Notes: generated from the sequence alone by a model not told the origin. Shown: positions 18,911 through 27,782, numbered from the stretch's first letter. The stretch is DNA of 64,000 nt from Bacteroidaceae bacterium (GCA_017416705.1 JAFQBG010000009.1:1-64000); one strand, 5' to 3'. Translations and numbers: made by a program.

Positions 18911-20122
18911 TCAGGGTATTAGCAATGAACTGTCGCCATAGCTCAGGAAACGGAAATCGTGTCCCAAAGCATAGTCGTAAATATCCCTCCAATGCCCTTT
19001 TACAAATGCCGACACAAGCAGCAGCAGGGTGCTTTTCGGTTGATGAAAATTTGTTATTATGGCATTTACAATGTTGAATTTATACCCCGGAGCTATGATT
19101 ATTTGCGTATGGGTGTGTATGGCATCTAAATTGTGTCTGTCAAGATAATTTACTATTGCTGTGAGCGACTCCTCGGCACTCAGGGTGTGCTGACGTTCGT
19201 AGGGAACCCATTGGCTCACGTGTAGTTCTTCCATGGATATGTCGGGGGTGCTGTGTATGGCCTCGCCAAGGTAGTAAAGGCTTTCGAGTGTGCGCACCGA
19301 TGTAGTGCCCACTGCCACAATTTTTCCTTTCGCGGCTATCAGGCTTTTTATCAGTTCCTTTTTCACCTCGATATATTCTTCGTGCATTTCGTGCTCGCCT
19401 ATGCTGTCGCTCTTTACCGGCTTGAATGTTCCGGCCCCCACATGCAACGTGACTTCTTGCAACTGTATGTTTTTTTCTTTTAATTGCGACATTGTTTGCC
19501 CGGTGAAGTGCAATCCGGCTGTTGGGGCTGCCACCGAGCCTTTTATCTTGGAATATACTGTTTGGTATGTTTTTTTGTCCTCCTCCTCGGTTTTCCTGTT
19601 CAGATAGGGTGGTATGGGGAGTTCTCCGACTGCATCCAATACGTCGGCAAATGTAACACCGCCATCCCATGTGAAACGTACCGAATTGACGGCTCCGCTG
19701 TTTATTCGCTCGGCATGCAGTGTTATTTCTTTATCGTCTATCGACAATTTTTGCGACAGCATGCCGTTTTTCCATCGCGCCGAATTGCCTATCAGGCATT
19801 TCCATACGCATGTGTCGGTCTGTAAAAACGTTTGTTGATAATCAATGGGTTGCTCGGGTTCAAGGCAGAATACCTCTATTTGCGCTCCTGTCTCTTTTTT
19901 AAAGCGTAGGCGTGCCTGTATCACCTTGGTATTGTTGAAAATCATTAATGCCCCCTCGCCTATGTATTGTGGCAAATTGCTGAAAGTGTCATGCGATATA
20001 TTACCGCCATTATATAATAGCAGTTTTGAGCTATCACGTTGTTTTAACGGATATTTGGCTATCTTTTCATCGGGGAGCAGATAATCATATTCGGCTATTT
20101 CTATATTTTTTGTATTTGTCAT
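18911..20122 (-). CDS. queA: S-adenosylmethionine:tRNA ribosyltransferase-isomerase QueA
   Basis: This 403-residue enzyme transfers and isomerises the ribose of S-adenosylmethionine onto 7-aminomethyl-7-deazaguanine in tRNA, forming epoxyqueuosine. Signatures include DYLLPDEKIAKYPLKQRDSSKLL, FNNTKVIQARL, GSVAAPTAGLHFT, LHVGAGTFKPVKS and GTTSVRTLESL. The ATG at 20122 is preferred. It is preceded by AAGGACA and lies about 15 bases after the expected transcription start. The longer frame would begin at a TTG inside the -7 box. Other queuosine genes are not in the window. Confidence 0.95.
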   Translation of the reverse strand: MTNTKNIEIAEYDYLLPDEKIAKYPLKQRDSSKLLLYNGGNISHDTFSNLPQYIGEGALMIFNNTKVIQARLRFKKETGAQIEVFCLEPEQPIDYQQTFLQTDTCVWKCLIGNSARWKNGMLSQKLSIDDKEITLHAERINSGAVNSVRFTWDGGVTFADVLDAVGELPIPPYLNRKTEEEDKKTYQTVYSKIKGSVAAPTAGLHFTGQTMSQLKEKNIQLQEVTLHVGAGTFKPVKSDSIGEHEMHEEYIEVKKELIKSLIAAKGKIVAVGTTSVRTLESLYYLGEAIHSTPDISMEELHVSQWVPYERQHTLSAEESLTAIVNYLDRHNLDAIHTHTQIIIAPGYKFNIVNAIITNFHQPKSTLLLLVSAFVKGHWRDIYDYALGHDFRFLSYGDSSLLIP

Positions 20123-20140
20123 TGTCCTTGTTTTATGGTG

Positions 20141-20148
20141 CAAAGATA
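20141..20148 (-). promoter_or_regulatory. -7 box TATCTTTG of queA with upstream palindrome
   Basis: The reverse complement reads TATCTTTG. The palindrome CAAAG-TATG-CTTTG (20169-20182) ends 20 bases upstream, and the spacer contains CGTTCGTCTTTCAC, a relative of the family spacer CGCTCGTTTGTTAC. Confidence 0.65.
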
Positions 20149-20631
20149 GTGAAAGACGAACGAAATATCAAAGTATGCTTTGTATATCTCGCTGTAAAAA
20201 ATATCGAAGCAAGCTTCATATTTTTCGCTCGCTTGTATGTAATTTGCGCTTTGCGCGAATATATACTTTGGGGCGGCAAGCCGCACTCCTTTGGGAACAT
20301 AAATGTTCCGTCGTCGCAAGGCTTGTGCAAGCGAGTACAAAGCAAATTTATTTGCTTTTGTAAACGAGCGTAGCCAAGGCTCGCTAAGAGCAATGCAACG
20401 CTTATTTCGCGTTGCCGCTTTGAAATAATAAAGCAAGCTTTATTTATCTCGCTCGTTTGTTTATATATTTGCGGTAAACCGCGAATATAGTCTGCGCTCG
20501 CTTTGAAATAATAAAGCAAGCTTTATTTATCTCGCTCGCTTGTATGTAATTTGCGCTTTGCGCGAATATAGACTGCACTCGCTGTGAAAAATATTGAAGT
20601 AAACTTCATATATTTCTCGCTCGTTTGTTAC
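20149..20631 (+). repeat. Palindromic promoter-repeat array between queA and the AlkD-like gene
   Basis: This gene-free stretch contains at least five palindromes with two- to four-base centres. They include CGAAGC-AA-GCTTC, AAAGC-AA-GCTTT (twice) and TGAAGT-AA-ACTTCA (20595-20608). Between them lie copies of CTCGCTCG(C/T)TTGT, TAATTTGCGC and GCGC-TTT-GCGC. An internal copy keeps an intact TATATTTG near 20462. Most others have lost one base of the box. A 160-base compound block (20266-20425) is embedded. Short open frames here are products of the repeats. Confidence 0.85.
20266..20425 (+). repeat. 160-base block of successive palindromes, copy 1
   Basis: The block is nearly identical (two mismatches seen) to 28138-28297. 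In order it contains GCGGC-AA-GCCGC, GGAACAT-AA-ATGTTCC, GCTTG-TG-CAAGC, GCAAAT-TT-ATTTGC, AGCC-AA-GGCT and GCAACGC-N7-GCGTTGC. Such a chain of short stems is not protein-like. It could be a structured RNA or a composite palindromic element. Confidence 0.85.
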
Positions 20632-20639
20632 TATATTTG
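20632..20639 (+). promoter_or_regulatory. -7 box TATATTTG of the AlkD-like gene
   Basis: This is a perfect TAnnTTTG match only four bases before the ATG at 20644, so the message may be leaderless or nearly so. The palindrome 20595-20608 ends 23 bases upstream. Confidence 0.6.
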
Positions 20640-20643
20640 CAGA

Positions 20644-21408
20644 ATGATTGTAGAAATATTAACTCCATATATTGCAGAACGTTTCAAAAACGAGAAACGA
20701 TACCGCGAAGGACATCTGAGGGTTGTGAATGCTTTGCCCCACCGTAAAGTACTTGGGCTGCATGTGCCCGACATGAAAAAAATAGCCAAGGCATTGGCAG
20801 GCGATGACGACGATATAATATCTCGCTTCCGGAAAACGGCTCATTCGTCGCTTGTGCACGAGGAGATAGTTATCTGGGGGTTGATTATAAATTCCAAGAA
20901 TTGCTCTGTTGATGAACGGTTTGCCATGCTGCGACGTTTTGTGCCTATAATTGATAATTGGGCTGTGTGCGATACCTTCTGCGCAGATGCAAAATGGCTT
21001 CGACATGTCGATAAGGGCCTCCTATGGTCTTTTTTGTCTTCCTATTTATCGTCGCACCGCGAATTCGAAGTGCGTTTTGCTGTTGTGGCGTCTATGTGCT
21101 ATCTGCTTGAAAAAGAGTGGCTTGGCACTCTTTTTGCGGCACTTGCTTCTATTGATTATGATAATATAAAATCGGAATATGTGACGTGTGCAACCAAAGC
21201 GGCCAAGCCACAGTCGGGCACAGTGTGTGGCCGCGAACCATACTATGTGCGCATGGCTGTCGCGTGGCTGTTGGCGACATCGCTTGCAAAATTTCCACTC
21301 GAAACACGCAGGCTTTTGTCGCAAACGGATTTTCCCGAGGATGTTCTGCGCATGTACGTGCGTAAAGCAAAAGATTCTTTCAGAACACGTAACGTTAACC
21401 CTTTCTAA
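20644..21408 (+). CDS. DNA alkylation repair protein (AlkD-like HEAT-repeat glycosylase)
   Basis: This 254-residue, all-helical protein matches the AlkC/AlkD-type HEAT-repeat family. It has KRYREGHLRVVNALPHRKVLGLHVPDMKKIAK, followed by helices including HEEIVIWGLIINS, DNWAVCDTFCADAKWLRH and REFEVRFAVVASMCYLL. AlkD removes positively charged alkylated bases without flipping them. The WAVCDTFC segment matches the AlkD catalytic region, in which a Trp and an Asp contact the lesion. The start at 20644 is favoured over an upstream Met lying within the repeat. An rRNA/tRNA methyltransferase gene follows after ten bases. Confidence 0.85.
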   Translation: MIVEILTPYIAERFKNEKRYREGHLRVVNALPHRKVLGLHVPDMKKIAKALAGDDDDIISRFRKTAHSSLVHEEIVIWGLIINSKNCSVDERFAMLRRFVPIIDNWAVCDTFCADAKWLRHVDKGLLWSFLSSYLSSHREFEVRFAVVASMCYLLEKEWLGTLFAALASIDYDNIKSEYVTCATKAAKPQSGTVCGREPYYVRMAVAWLLATSLAKFPLETRRLLSQTDFPEDVLRMYVRKAKDSFRTRNVNPF

Positions 21409-21418
21409 AACTTATTCT

Positions 21419-22222
21419 ATGCCTGTTATAAATATTGATACGCTCGATTTTCCCGGTGTCGAAATATATTCCAAACTAACCGAGGCGCAACTACGTATGT
21501 GTGTTGAGGCCGACAATGGAATTTTTATAGCCGAAAGTCCCAAGGTGATACGTGTTGCCATGGGAGCAGGCTATGAGCCGCTACCTATGTTATGCGAGAA
21601 AAAACATATCGAGGGCGATGCGGCCGATATAATTAAATTATGCGGTGATATACCTGTGTACACCGGGGAAAGGGGGTTGCTGTCGCGACTTACCGGCTAC
21701 ACGCTAACGCGTGGCGTGTTATGCGCCATGCGTCGTCCGCAATTGCCGACAGTAGGGGAAATCTGTGAGAATTCCCGACGTGTGGTTGTGCTGGATGGGG
21801 TGGTGGATACAACGAATATCGGTGCAGTGTTTCGTTCGGCTGCTGCCTTGGGCATCGATGCCGTGTTGCTCACTCGAACATCGTGCGATCCGCTTAATCG
21901 TCGTGCGGTAAGGGTTTCCATGGGCAGTGTCTTTCTGGTGCCATGGACATGGATTGACATGCCAATGGAGCAGTTGCATGAATATGGCTTCCGTACAGCA
22001 GCCATGGCCCTTGTGGAAAATTCAGTGTCTATAGACAATCCTATCTTGTTGAGCGAGGATAAATTAGCTGTGGTCATGGGTACCGAGGGCGACGGACTGT
22101 CGGCCGATACTATTTCAAAAGCTGATTATGTGGTGCGCATCCCCATGTCGCATGGTGTCGATTCTTTGAATGTGGCGGCTGCTGCGGCCATAGCCTTTTG
22201 GGAATTACGTGTGCGCAAGTAG
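21419..22222 (+). CDS. TrmH/SpoU-family RNA 2'-O-methyltransferase
   Basis: This 267-residue SPOUT methyltransferase has the three family motifs: VVLDGVVDTTNIGAVFRSAAALGIDAV (motif 1), LAVVMGTEGDGLS (motif 2) and VRIPMSHGVDSLNVAAAAAIAFWEL (motif 3), which make the knotted SAM site. The N-terminal 100 residues form a substrate-recognition domain. The exact target (23S rRNA or tRNA) cannot be decided. An in-frame extension upstream overlaps the AlkD-like gene and is rejected. A strong terminator follows. Confidence 0.9.
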   Translation: MPVINIDTLDFPGVEIYSKLTEAQLRMCVEADNGIFIAESPKVIRVAMGAGYEPLPMLCEKKHIEGDAADIIKLCGDIPVYTGERGLLSRLTGYTLTRGVLCAMRRPQLPTVGEICENSRRVVVLDGVVDTTNIGAVFRSAAALGIDAVLLTRTSCDPLNRRAVRVSMGSVFLVPWTWIDMPMEQLHEYGFRTAAMALVENSVSIDNPILLSEDKLAVVMGTEGDGLSADTISKADYVVRIPMSHGVDSLNVAAAAAIAFWELRVRK

Positions 22223-22256
22223 GCCCTCTATTCTATATATATATAATTAGGTATAA

Positions 22257-22292
22257 CAAAAGAGCAACCACCCGAAGGTGGTTGCTCTTTTG
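22257..22292. terminator. Bidirectional terminator between TrmH-type and GH85 genes
   Basis: A 16-base-pair perfect stem (22257-22272 with 22277-22292) surrounds CGAA, with A-rich and T-rich edges on both strands. It suits the convergent arrangement. Confidence 0.85.
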
Positions 22293-22310
22293 TTGTTATG
22301 GCAATGGTTA

Positions 22311-25300
22311 TTATTTCTTAATCTTGATAGAACGCAAAGCCTTGCCTTCTTTCATGATAGTAACCACATATACGCCTTCGGACAGGTTGGCAAGTGATAT
22401 TGTACGCAACTCGCCTGCACGTGCCTCGAATATGTCTTTTGTCGCCAATTTACCGTCGGTTGCAAAAACAAGCACGTCGTATATGCCATCGGCTGCGAAC
22501 AATACATCGGCAGTGCCTTCGAAGGGTTTGGGATATATCATGTATCCGGCCTCAGCATTAACATCCTGAATGTCGGTCACTACAATGTAGTCGGTGATGG
22601 TTTTTGTTACAGAACCCCATGAGTTGCTTGCTGTTAGCGTGATGGGGAAACTGCCATCGCCCGAGTTGTATGTGGCATTGGCTGTCTCGTCGGTGAAATT
22701 GTTTAGTTTGGCTCCCTCGATAATCCAACGTGAAGACTCATAATTGATGGCGTTGCTACCGGTGAGCATGGGAACACCAAGCGCTGTTGTCAACTGGTTT
22801 TGTTTGTAGTCAACAGTGCTGTCACCCTCGGATTTACCTGTTGTCATGTATGCACCGCGTACTGCGCTTGCATTACGTCCGCTGTTGGGGAAGTATATGT
22901 AGCCCTCGCTGTCAGTCTGAGTGCTTTCGAATGTGAAGTAGCCTTCGAGGTTTGCAGGTGCTTCGGAGTAACCCTTCATAGCTTCAACAACCTCGGCTGC
23001 GCTAAGTGCTTTGCTCCATACCTGTACTTCGTCAACCCAACCGGTGAAGCTTGCAAGGTCTTCCATAGAACCACCTACATAGAATTTAGCTCCATTCCAG
23101 TTTTTGGGGCCTCTACCACGGCTTTGGCAGTTTATGATCTCTTTACCGTTAAGGTATAGTTTTACATTGTAGCCACTCTTGACAACGCACACGTGATACC
23201 ATGTGTTGGGTTGCAATGTGTAGCCTTGGCTTAGTCCGTCAACGTCTTGGCGGTGTTCGTAGTTGGGAGCACCGGCTGCGGGTGCATCGACACTTACAGA
23301 AAGCTCATTCTCGCCGGTAACTACATGGCTTAGGTTTCCTCCATTACCGTAGCCTGTGGGACGTATTGCTGTCCACATTTCGCCCCAAACATTCTCGGTC
23401 CATGAACCACCGTAGTTGCGGTTTACTTTTGTCATGAGCAATGTTCCAAGCGAAGCATGCTCGAATTTTTCAACCTTGAACCACAATGCAAACGATGTGT
23501 TGGTGTATTCGCTCATTACGGCTGCATCTACTGTTAATTGGTAGGGCTCGCTCATGTAAAGCGACTGTGATACGGTGCAAGGCATTCCGTTGTGTTCTGT
23601 ACCCTTTACAATGTCGGCTGTGAAGTTTACGTCCTTGTTGTCGGCTGTAACTTCGGTTACATCGGATGTGATGTCGATAATTTGTGGCAAACGACCGGTC
23701 TCCTCGGGGCTGACAAGGATTAATGAGCGGTTCATTACTTCTTTTCCATTGGTTATAACCTTGACATCGTAGCTGCCTACTTCGGGAAGCGATGTTGTGA
23801 GTGTCAGTGAATTGCTGATGCTTGCTACAAGCTCGCCTGTGAATGCGTTGTATATGTATATGTCGGCGCTGGGGTGGTTGGGATCCTCGAAACCGATAGT
23901 GAATTCTTCATTGGGCTTGATGATGTCTTTGTCTATTGTGAGGGTCTCAATCATTGTCAGTTCCTCGACAATCTCGTCGCTCCATACAATGGGCGATTTT
24001 GTACGACCATCCTTGCCTACTGCGCGTACACCTATTTGTAGCGATTCCACGCCGGGGATTAGGTTTGCATCAACTGCATACGCTGCCCACGATGTTGTGG
24101 TTGTTATGAGTGTCTCGGCGTCGCCTTGTTTAACCCAAATTTCGTAGTACCATGCGCCAACTTCTTCGTTGTATATGGGCGAACCCTCGTACTCGGCTTT
24201 ACGAGAAGCGGGTGCGGGCATGTCGAATATTACTTTAATGTCGCCACGGTTGTAGAAGCGTTTCATTACCTCGGCGTGTGTGATAGTTGGAGTCTTGGGT
24301 GCTTCGTTGAAGTTAGCAGGTACGTATGCAAACTCGCCAAGAAGTACCTCGTAGTTGTCGGGAGTGTTTTGTGCCGACAAACCTACGCATGCAATAACGT
24401 CGCCAACAGCCAAACCGGCCTCGGATGCTTTTATTACTATGCTGTTCCATTTGCCTTCTTCAATCTCGGCGGGGAGAGCAACTGTGGCAAAACTGTTTTC
24501 TGCACCCTCTTTCGAAACCATCAATGTAAGGTGCGATGTCTCTACATTGGGCTTGTAGATGATGCGGAACTCGTCGTTAGCATCGGTTACATTCCATTTT
24601 GTGGCAAACAGACGTATGTCGGAACGTGTTGTTGCTCCATGTAGTTTCAGACAAGAACCACCGAACCATGCGTCGTCGAATGTGAAGTCGATGCTGATGG
24701 GGTTGGCAGGCACTGTGTTGCCGTCGCCGTTGTCTATCCACCAACGCCATGTGGGAAGAAGGTCCTGCATACCTATGTTATACCATTTATGTGCCCATGT
24801 GGTAACACCCTCGTTGTTCATGAAACGGCCGTTACCAAGGTTGAAACGTGTTACAAAGGGTAGTTCGCTAAGTGTCGAACGCTCGCGAACGGCTTTGGCA
24901 TAGCCATGCCATGTTGCAAGGTCGCTATACGACGCTGTTGTGTTATCGTTCTTTATTGCGGGGAGGTTCAGAACGTTTCTGTTACCGCCCGAGAACAAAA
25001 GTTCTTGTTTCTTTACATATTCGTTTTGTACTGCGTAGTCACTTTGTCCGCCTTCGGTGGATGAAGTGTATAGTTGGCTACGGTCGTGAGCACCCCATAC
25101 GACGATACTAATGGGGTAATTCATAAGTACATTCCATCCGGCATTACCGTTTGTTCCGTAACCGCGACCTTGTTGGTCGTAGCCGGCATATACGTCGAAT
25201 GTGGAACGGCCAAGGCTCTCGGCGGTAGCAACGCTCTGTTGCAAACCAGACTCGCTCCAGTTGTAGTTCAGGAAGAACATATCGGTAACGGGATAGCCTT

Positions 25301-26141
25301 TTGCTGTGGTATAGGTGGTGTTATGGAACCAATTTTGGTTTTGTGATGTTAATTTACAGCCATTGTCACTTAGCTGACCATAATTTGATACGTAAGCATA
25401 CCAATCGACGTGGAAGGGTACGTGTAGTTCTTCGGCTATTTTATGACACTCGGCAAGGAAGGGGATGAAGCGTGAATATACTTTGTAGCCCCAAGTACCT
25501 TCGGGGTTAAGGCAAAGTCCGTCAATACCATAGTATTTAAGGAATTGTATAAGCTTGCGCGAATATTTGTGCATGTCGCCATTTGAATTAGCAATGGCAA
25601 GTGGCTCAGATAGTCTGTACAGCGTGCTACCCGGCTCGCTAAGGTCGTTTACACTTGCTCCCCAATCGATGAAATATGTACAACCTGTCTTTACACCGTT
25701 TTTGTGAGCAACATCGTTGAATGCACCGGGCACACGCCACCAACCGTTCGACCAGTTTGAGTGGATGTTTATGTATTGCCACATGCTGAAGTTGTCACCG
25801 TCGAAATTGTAACGAGGCAGAGGACCCCATTTTTTTGTCATTTCACCGGTGGGAACGCACCAACCAAGGTTTTTGTCGTTGCTGTCGTTCAGGTTGTCGT
25901 TGGCGTAATCGCCGGGGAGGAAACGCTCTTTGAATGGAACGCGCGAGATGAAGAAGTTTTCATCGGTGTAGTTAGCGTCACCATTCCAGTTTTTACCGGG
26001 CTCCCATGCGTCAAGTGCGGCCACGATGTCGCTTGGCTGTGCATATTGCACATACATTTCGTGGGTTGGCACACTTTGTGCGATACCGGTAAAACAGTAC
26101 ATTGCGGCTAATGCCGATAATAGTAAATGTCTTACTTTCAT
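22311..26141 (-). CDS. Secreted GH85 endo-beta-N-acetylglucosaminidase with LamG and T9SS sorting domains
   Basis: The 1276-residue protein has a signal peptide (cleavage near AQS, residue 23). Next comes a GH85 barrel of about residues 30-440 with WSNGWWRVPGAFNDVAHKNGV, the catalytic N-x-E pair at N212/E214 (LCLNPEG), the oxazoline-stabilising region VDWYAYVSN, TDMFFLNYNW and YAGYDQQGRGYG. Beta-sandwich domains follow, including a LamG-like domain (about 850-1070). The end is a type IX secretion sorting domain (about 1200-1276, YDVLVFATDGKLATK to VVTIMKEGKALRSIKIKK). GH85 enzymes cleave the chitobiose core of N-glycans, so host or dietary glycoprotein is the likely substrate. The enzyme is monocistronic and not attached to the susCD locus. 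Confidence 0.88.
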   Translation of the reverse strand: MKVRHLLLSALAAMYCFTGIAQSVPTHEMYVQYAQPSDIVAALDAWEPGKNWNGDANYTDENFFISRVPFKERFLPGDYANDNLNDSNDKNLGWCVPTGEMTKKWGPLPRYNFDGDNFSMWQYINIHSNWSNGWWRVPGAFNDVAHKNGVKTGCTYFIDWGASVNDLSEPGSTLYRLSEPLAIANSNGDMHKYSRKLIQFLKYYGIDGLCLNPEGTWGYKVYSRFIPFLAECHKIAEELHVPFHVDWYAYVSNYGQLSDNGCKLTSQNQNWFHNTTYTTAKGYPVTDMFFLNYNWSESGLQQSVATAESLGRSTFDVYAGYDQQGRGYGTNGNAGWNVLMNYPISIVVWGAHDRSQLYTSSTEGGQSDYAVQNEYVKKQELLFSGGNRNVLNLPAIKNDNTTASYSDLATWHGYAKAVRERSTLSELPFVTRFNLGNGRFMNNEGVTTWAHKWYNIGMQDLLPTWRWWIDNGDGNTVPANPISIDFTFDDAWFGGSCLKLHGATTRSDIRLFATKWNVTDANDEFRIIYKPNVETSHLTLMVSKEGAENSFATVALPAEIEEGKWNSIVIKASEAGLAVGDVIACVGLSAQNTPDNYEVLLGEFAYVPANFNEAPKTPTITHAEVMKRFYNRGDIKVIFDMPAPASRKAEYEGSPIYNEEVGAWYYEIWVKQGDAETLITTTTSWAAYAVDANLIPGVESLQIGVRAVGKDGRTKSPIVWSDEIVEELTMIETLTIDKDIIKPNEEFTIGFEDPNHPSADIYIYNAFTGELVASISNSLTLTTSLPEVGSYDVKVITNGKEVMNRSLILVSPEETGRLPQIIDITSDVTEVTADNKDVNFTADIVKGTEHNGMPCTVSQSLYMSEPYQLTVDAAVMSEYTNTSFALWFKVEKFEHASLGTLLMTKVNRNYGGSWTENVWGEMWTAIRPTGYGNGGNLSHVVTGENELSVSVDAPAAGAPNYEHRQDVDGLSQGYTLQPNTWYHVCVVKSGYNVKLYLNGKEIINCQSRGRGPKNWNGAKFYVGGSMEDLASFTGWVDEVQVWSKALSAAEVVEAMKGYSEAPANLEGYFTFESTQTDSEGYIYFPNSGRNASAVRGAYMTTGKSEGDSTVDYKQNQLTTALGVPMLTGSNAINYESSRWIIEGAKLNNFTDETANATYNSGDGSFPITLTASNSWGSVTKTITDYIVVTDIQDVNAEAGYMIYPKPFEGTADVLFAADGIYDVLVFATDGKLATKDIFEARAGELRTISLANLSEGVYVVTIMKEGKALRSIKIKK

Positions 26142-26194
26142 GATAATTTAGTTTAATTTGTTTATGGTTAATATAAGATATTTATTTTATGGCA

Positions 26195-26202
26195 CGAATA
26201 TA
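26195..26202 (-). promoter_or_regulatory. -7 box TATATTCG of the GH85 gene
   Basis: The reverse complement reads TATATTCG, the TTCG variant of the box that recurs in this window. The leader would be about 50 bases. Confidence 0.4.
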
Positions 26203-26320
26203 AGGTTTTATTTCAATATTACCATTGTTTGTAGAATAAAATTGTGAAATTTTTATGAATAAAAATTATTTCGGCTGTGCTTGGAGGATTGTTCTTTCTT
26301 GTGAATGTGAACCGGGTAGT

Positions 26321-26368
26321 CATAAAATCAAAGGCAGCAATCATGCGATTGCTGCCTTTGATTTTATG
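26321..26368 (-). terminator. 22-base-pair terminator hairpin after gdhA
   Basis: A perfect stem (26321-26342 with 26347-26368) surrounds ATGC just after the gdhA stop. It sits upstream of the GH85 promoter region. Confidence 0.85.
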
Positions 26369-26389
26369 ATTGTAATAGCAATGATGCTC

Positions 26390-27724
26390 TTATACAATGC
26401 CTTGTGCCATCATGGCTTTTGCTACTTTCAGGAAGCCTGCCACGTTCGCGCCTTTTACGTAGTCGATGTAGCCATCCTCGCGTGTACCATATTTAACACA
26501 TGCGCTATGGATGTTGTGCATAATCTCGTGTAGTTTTTCATCGACCTTGGCACTGCTCCAATTGAGCTTGTATGAGTTTTGCGACATTTCGAGTCCCGAC
26601 ACCGAAACACCTCCTGCATTCGATGCTTTTCCGGGTGCGTACATGATTTTTGCCTCTTGGAACACGTGGATAGCTTCGGGTGTCGAGGGCATGTTGGCGC
26701 CTTCGGATACGGCTATCACTCCGTTTGCAACCAAAGCGCGGGCGTGGTCGCCGTTTATCTCATTTTGTGTAGCCGAGGGGAGTGCTATGTCGGCTTTTTC
26801 GCCCCAAGGCTTGGCGTCGGCTACATACTTGCAACCATATTTGTCGGCATATTCCTTGATACGTCCGCGACGTACGTTTTTGAGCTCCATAATAAAATCG
26901 AGTTTCTCGCGGTCTATGCCATCTGGGTCGTATATGTAACCATTGGAGTCGCTCATTGTAAGAACCTTGCCTCCAAGCTGTATGACTTTTTCCACTGTGT
27001 ATTGTGCCACATTGCCCGAACCCGATACAAGGCATGTTTTGCCCTTAATATCCAAACCACGCATTTTGAGCATTTCGCGCAGGAAGTAGATGTTTCCATA
27101 GCCGGTGGCTTCGGGACGTATCAGTGAACCGCCGAACTCAATGCCTTTGCCTGTGAAAACGCCGTTGAATTCGCGTGTCAGTTTCTTGTACATGCCGAAC
27201 ATATAGCCCACTTCGCGACCGCCAACGCCGATGTCGCCTGCCGGTACATCCATTTCGGGGCCGATGTGACGCCATAGCTCTGTTATGAAGGCTTGACAGA
27301 AACGCATAACCTCGGCATCGCTTTTTCCTTTGGGGTCGAAGTCGGAACCGCCTTTTGCTCCACCCATAGGCAGAGTGGTGAGCGAGTTCTTGAATGTTTG
27401 TTCAAATGCCAGATATTTCAAAATGCCGACATTCACCGAGGGGTGGAAACGAATACCTCCTTTGTATGGGCCAATGGCATTGTTGTGTTGTACACGATAG
27501 CCTGTATTTACTTGTATGTTGCCTTTATCGTCCATCCATGTTACACGGAACGTGAAAATACGATCGGGGATGCAAAGACGCTCGATAAGGTTGCTTGCTT
27601 CGAATTCCGGATGTTTGTTATACTCCTCCTCTATGGAGTGTAACACCTCCTCTACGGCTTGGAAATACTCCGGCTCGTTGGGGAATCTCTTTTTTAGATT
27701 TTCAAGAGTTGTTTCTACTTTCAT
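26390..27724 (-). CDS. gdhA: NADP-specific glutamate dehydrogenase
   Basis: This 444-residue hexameric-type enzyme aminates 2-oxoglutarate with ammonia and NADPH. Signatures are NAIGPYKGGIRFHPSVN with the catalytic lysines, LPMGGAKGGSDFDPKGKSD, DVPAGDIGVGGREVGYM with the catalytic Asp, and the coenzyme loop VSGSGNVAQYTVEKVIQLG. This matches the ammonium-assimilating form common in Bacteroidales. It is monocistronic with a strong -7 box and terminator. Confidence 0.96.
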   Translation of the reverse strand: MKVETTLENLKKRFPNEPEYFQAVEEVLHSIEEEYNKHPEFEASNLIERLCIPDRIFTFRVTWMDDKGNIQVNTGYRVQHNNAIGPYKGGIRFHPSVNVGILKYLAFEQTFKNSLTTLPMGGAKGGSDFDPKGKSDAEVMRFCQAFITELWRHIGPEMDVPAGDIGVGGREVGYMFGMYKKLTREFNGVFTGKGIEFGGSLIRPEATGYGNIYFLREMLKMRGLDIKGKTCLVSGSGNVAQYTVEKVIQLGGKVLTMSDSNGYIYDPDGIDREKLDFIMELKNVRRGRIKEYADKYGCKYVADAKPWGEKADIALPSATQNEINGDHARALVANGVIAVSEGANMPSTPEAIHVFQEAKIMYAPGKASNAGGVSVSGLEMSQNSYKLNWSSAKVDEKLHEIMHNIHSACVKYGTREDGYIDYVKGANVAGFLKVAKAMMAQGIV

Positions 27725-27774
27725 TTTCGTATCTGTTTTATTGGTTTTCTTTCAATGTGTTCTTATTTCGGATG

Positions 27775-27782
27775 CAAATATA
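27775..27782 (-). promoter_or_regulatory. -7 box TATATTTG of gdhA
   Basis: The reverse complement fits TAnnTTTG, with TTG 17 bases further upstream. The leader is about 47 bases. The spacer to the repeat array (27783-27989) is AT-rich, with poly-T runs and no gene. Confidence 0.6.

Noticed and set aside
20123-20143. Longer queA beginning at 20143
   Set aside because: The start would be a TTG inside the TATCTTTG promoter box.
20119-20519. Minus-strand open frames of about 105-128 residues in the repeat array, with a similar frame at 28077-28310
   Set aside because: They read through palindromes and -7 boxes, occur in more than one frame, and are similar only because the DNA block is copied. 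Coding potential is not supported.
21188-21418. Longer TrmH-type protein starting at 21188
   Set aside because: The extension overlaps the AlkD-like gene in another frame and lacks family sequence.
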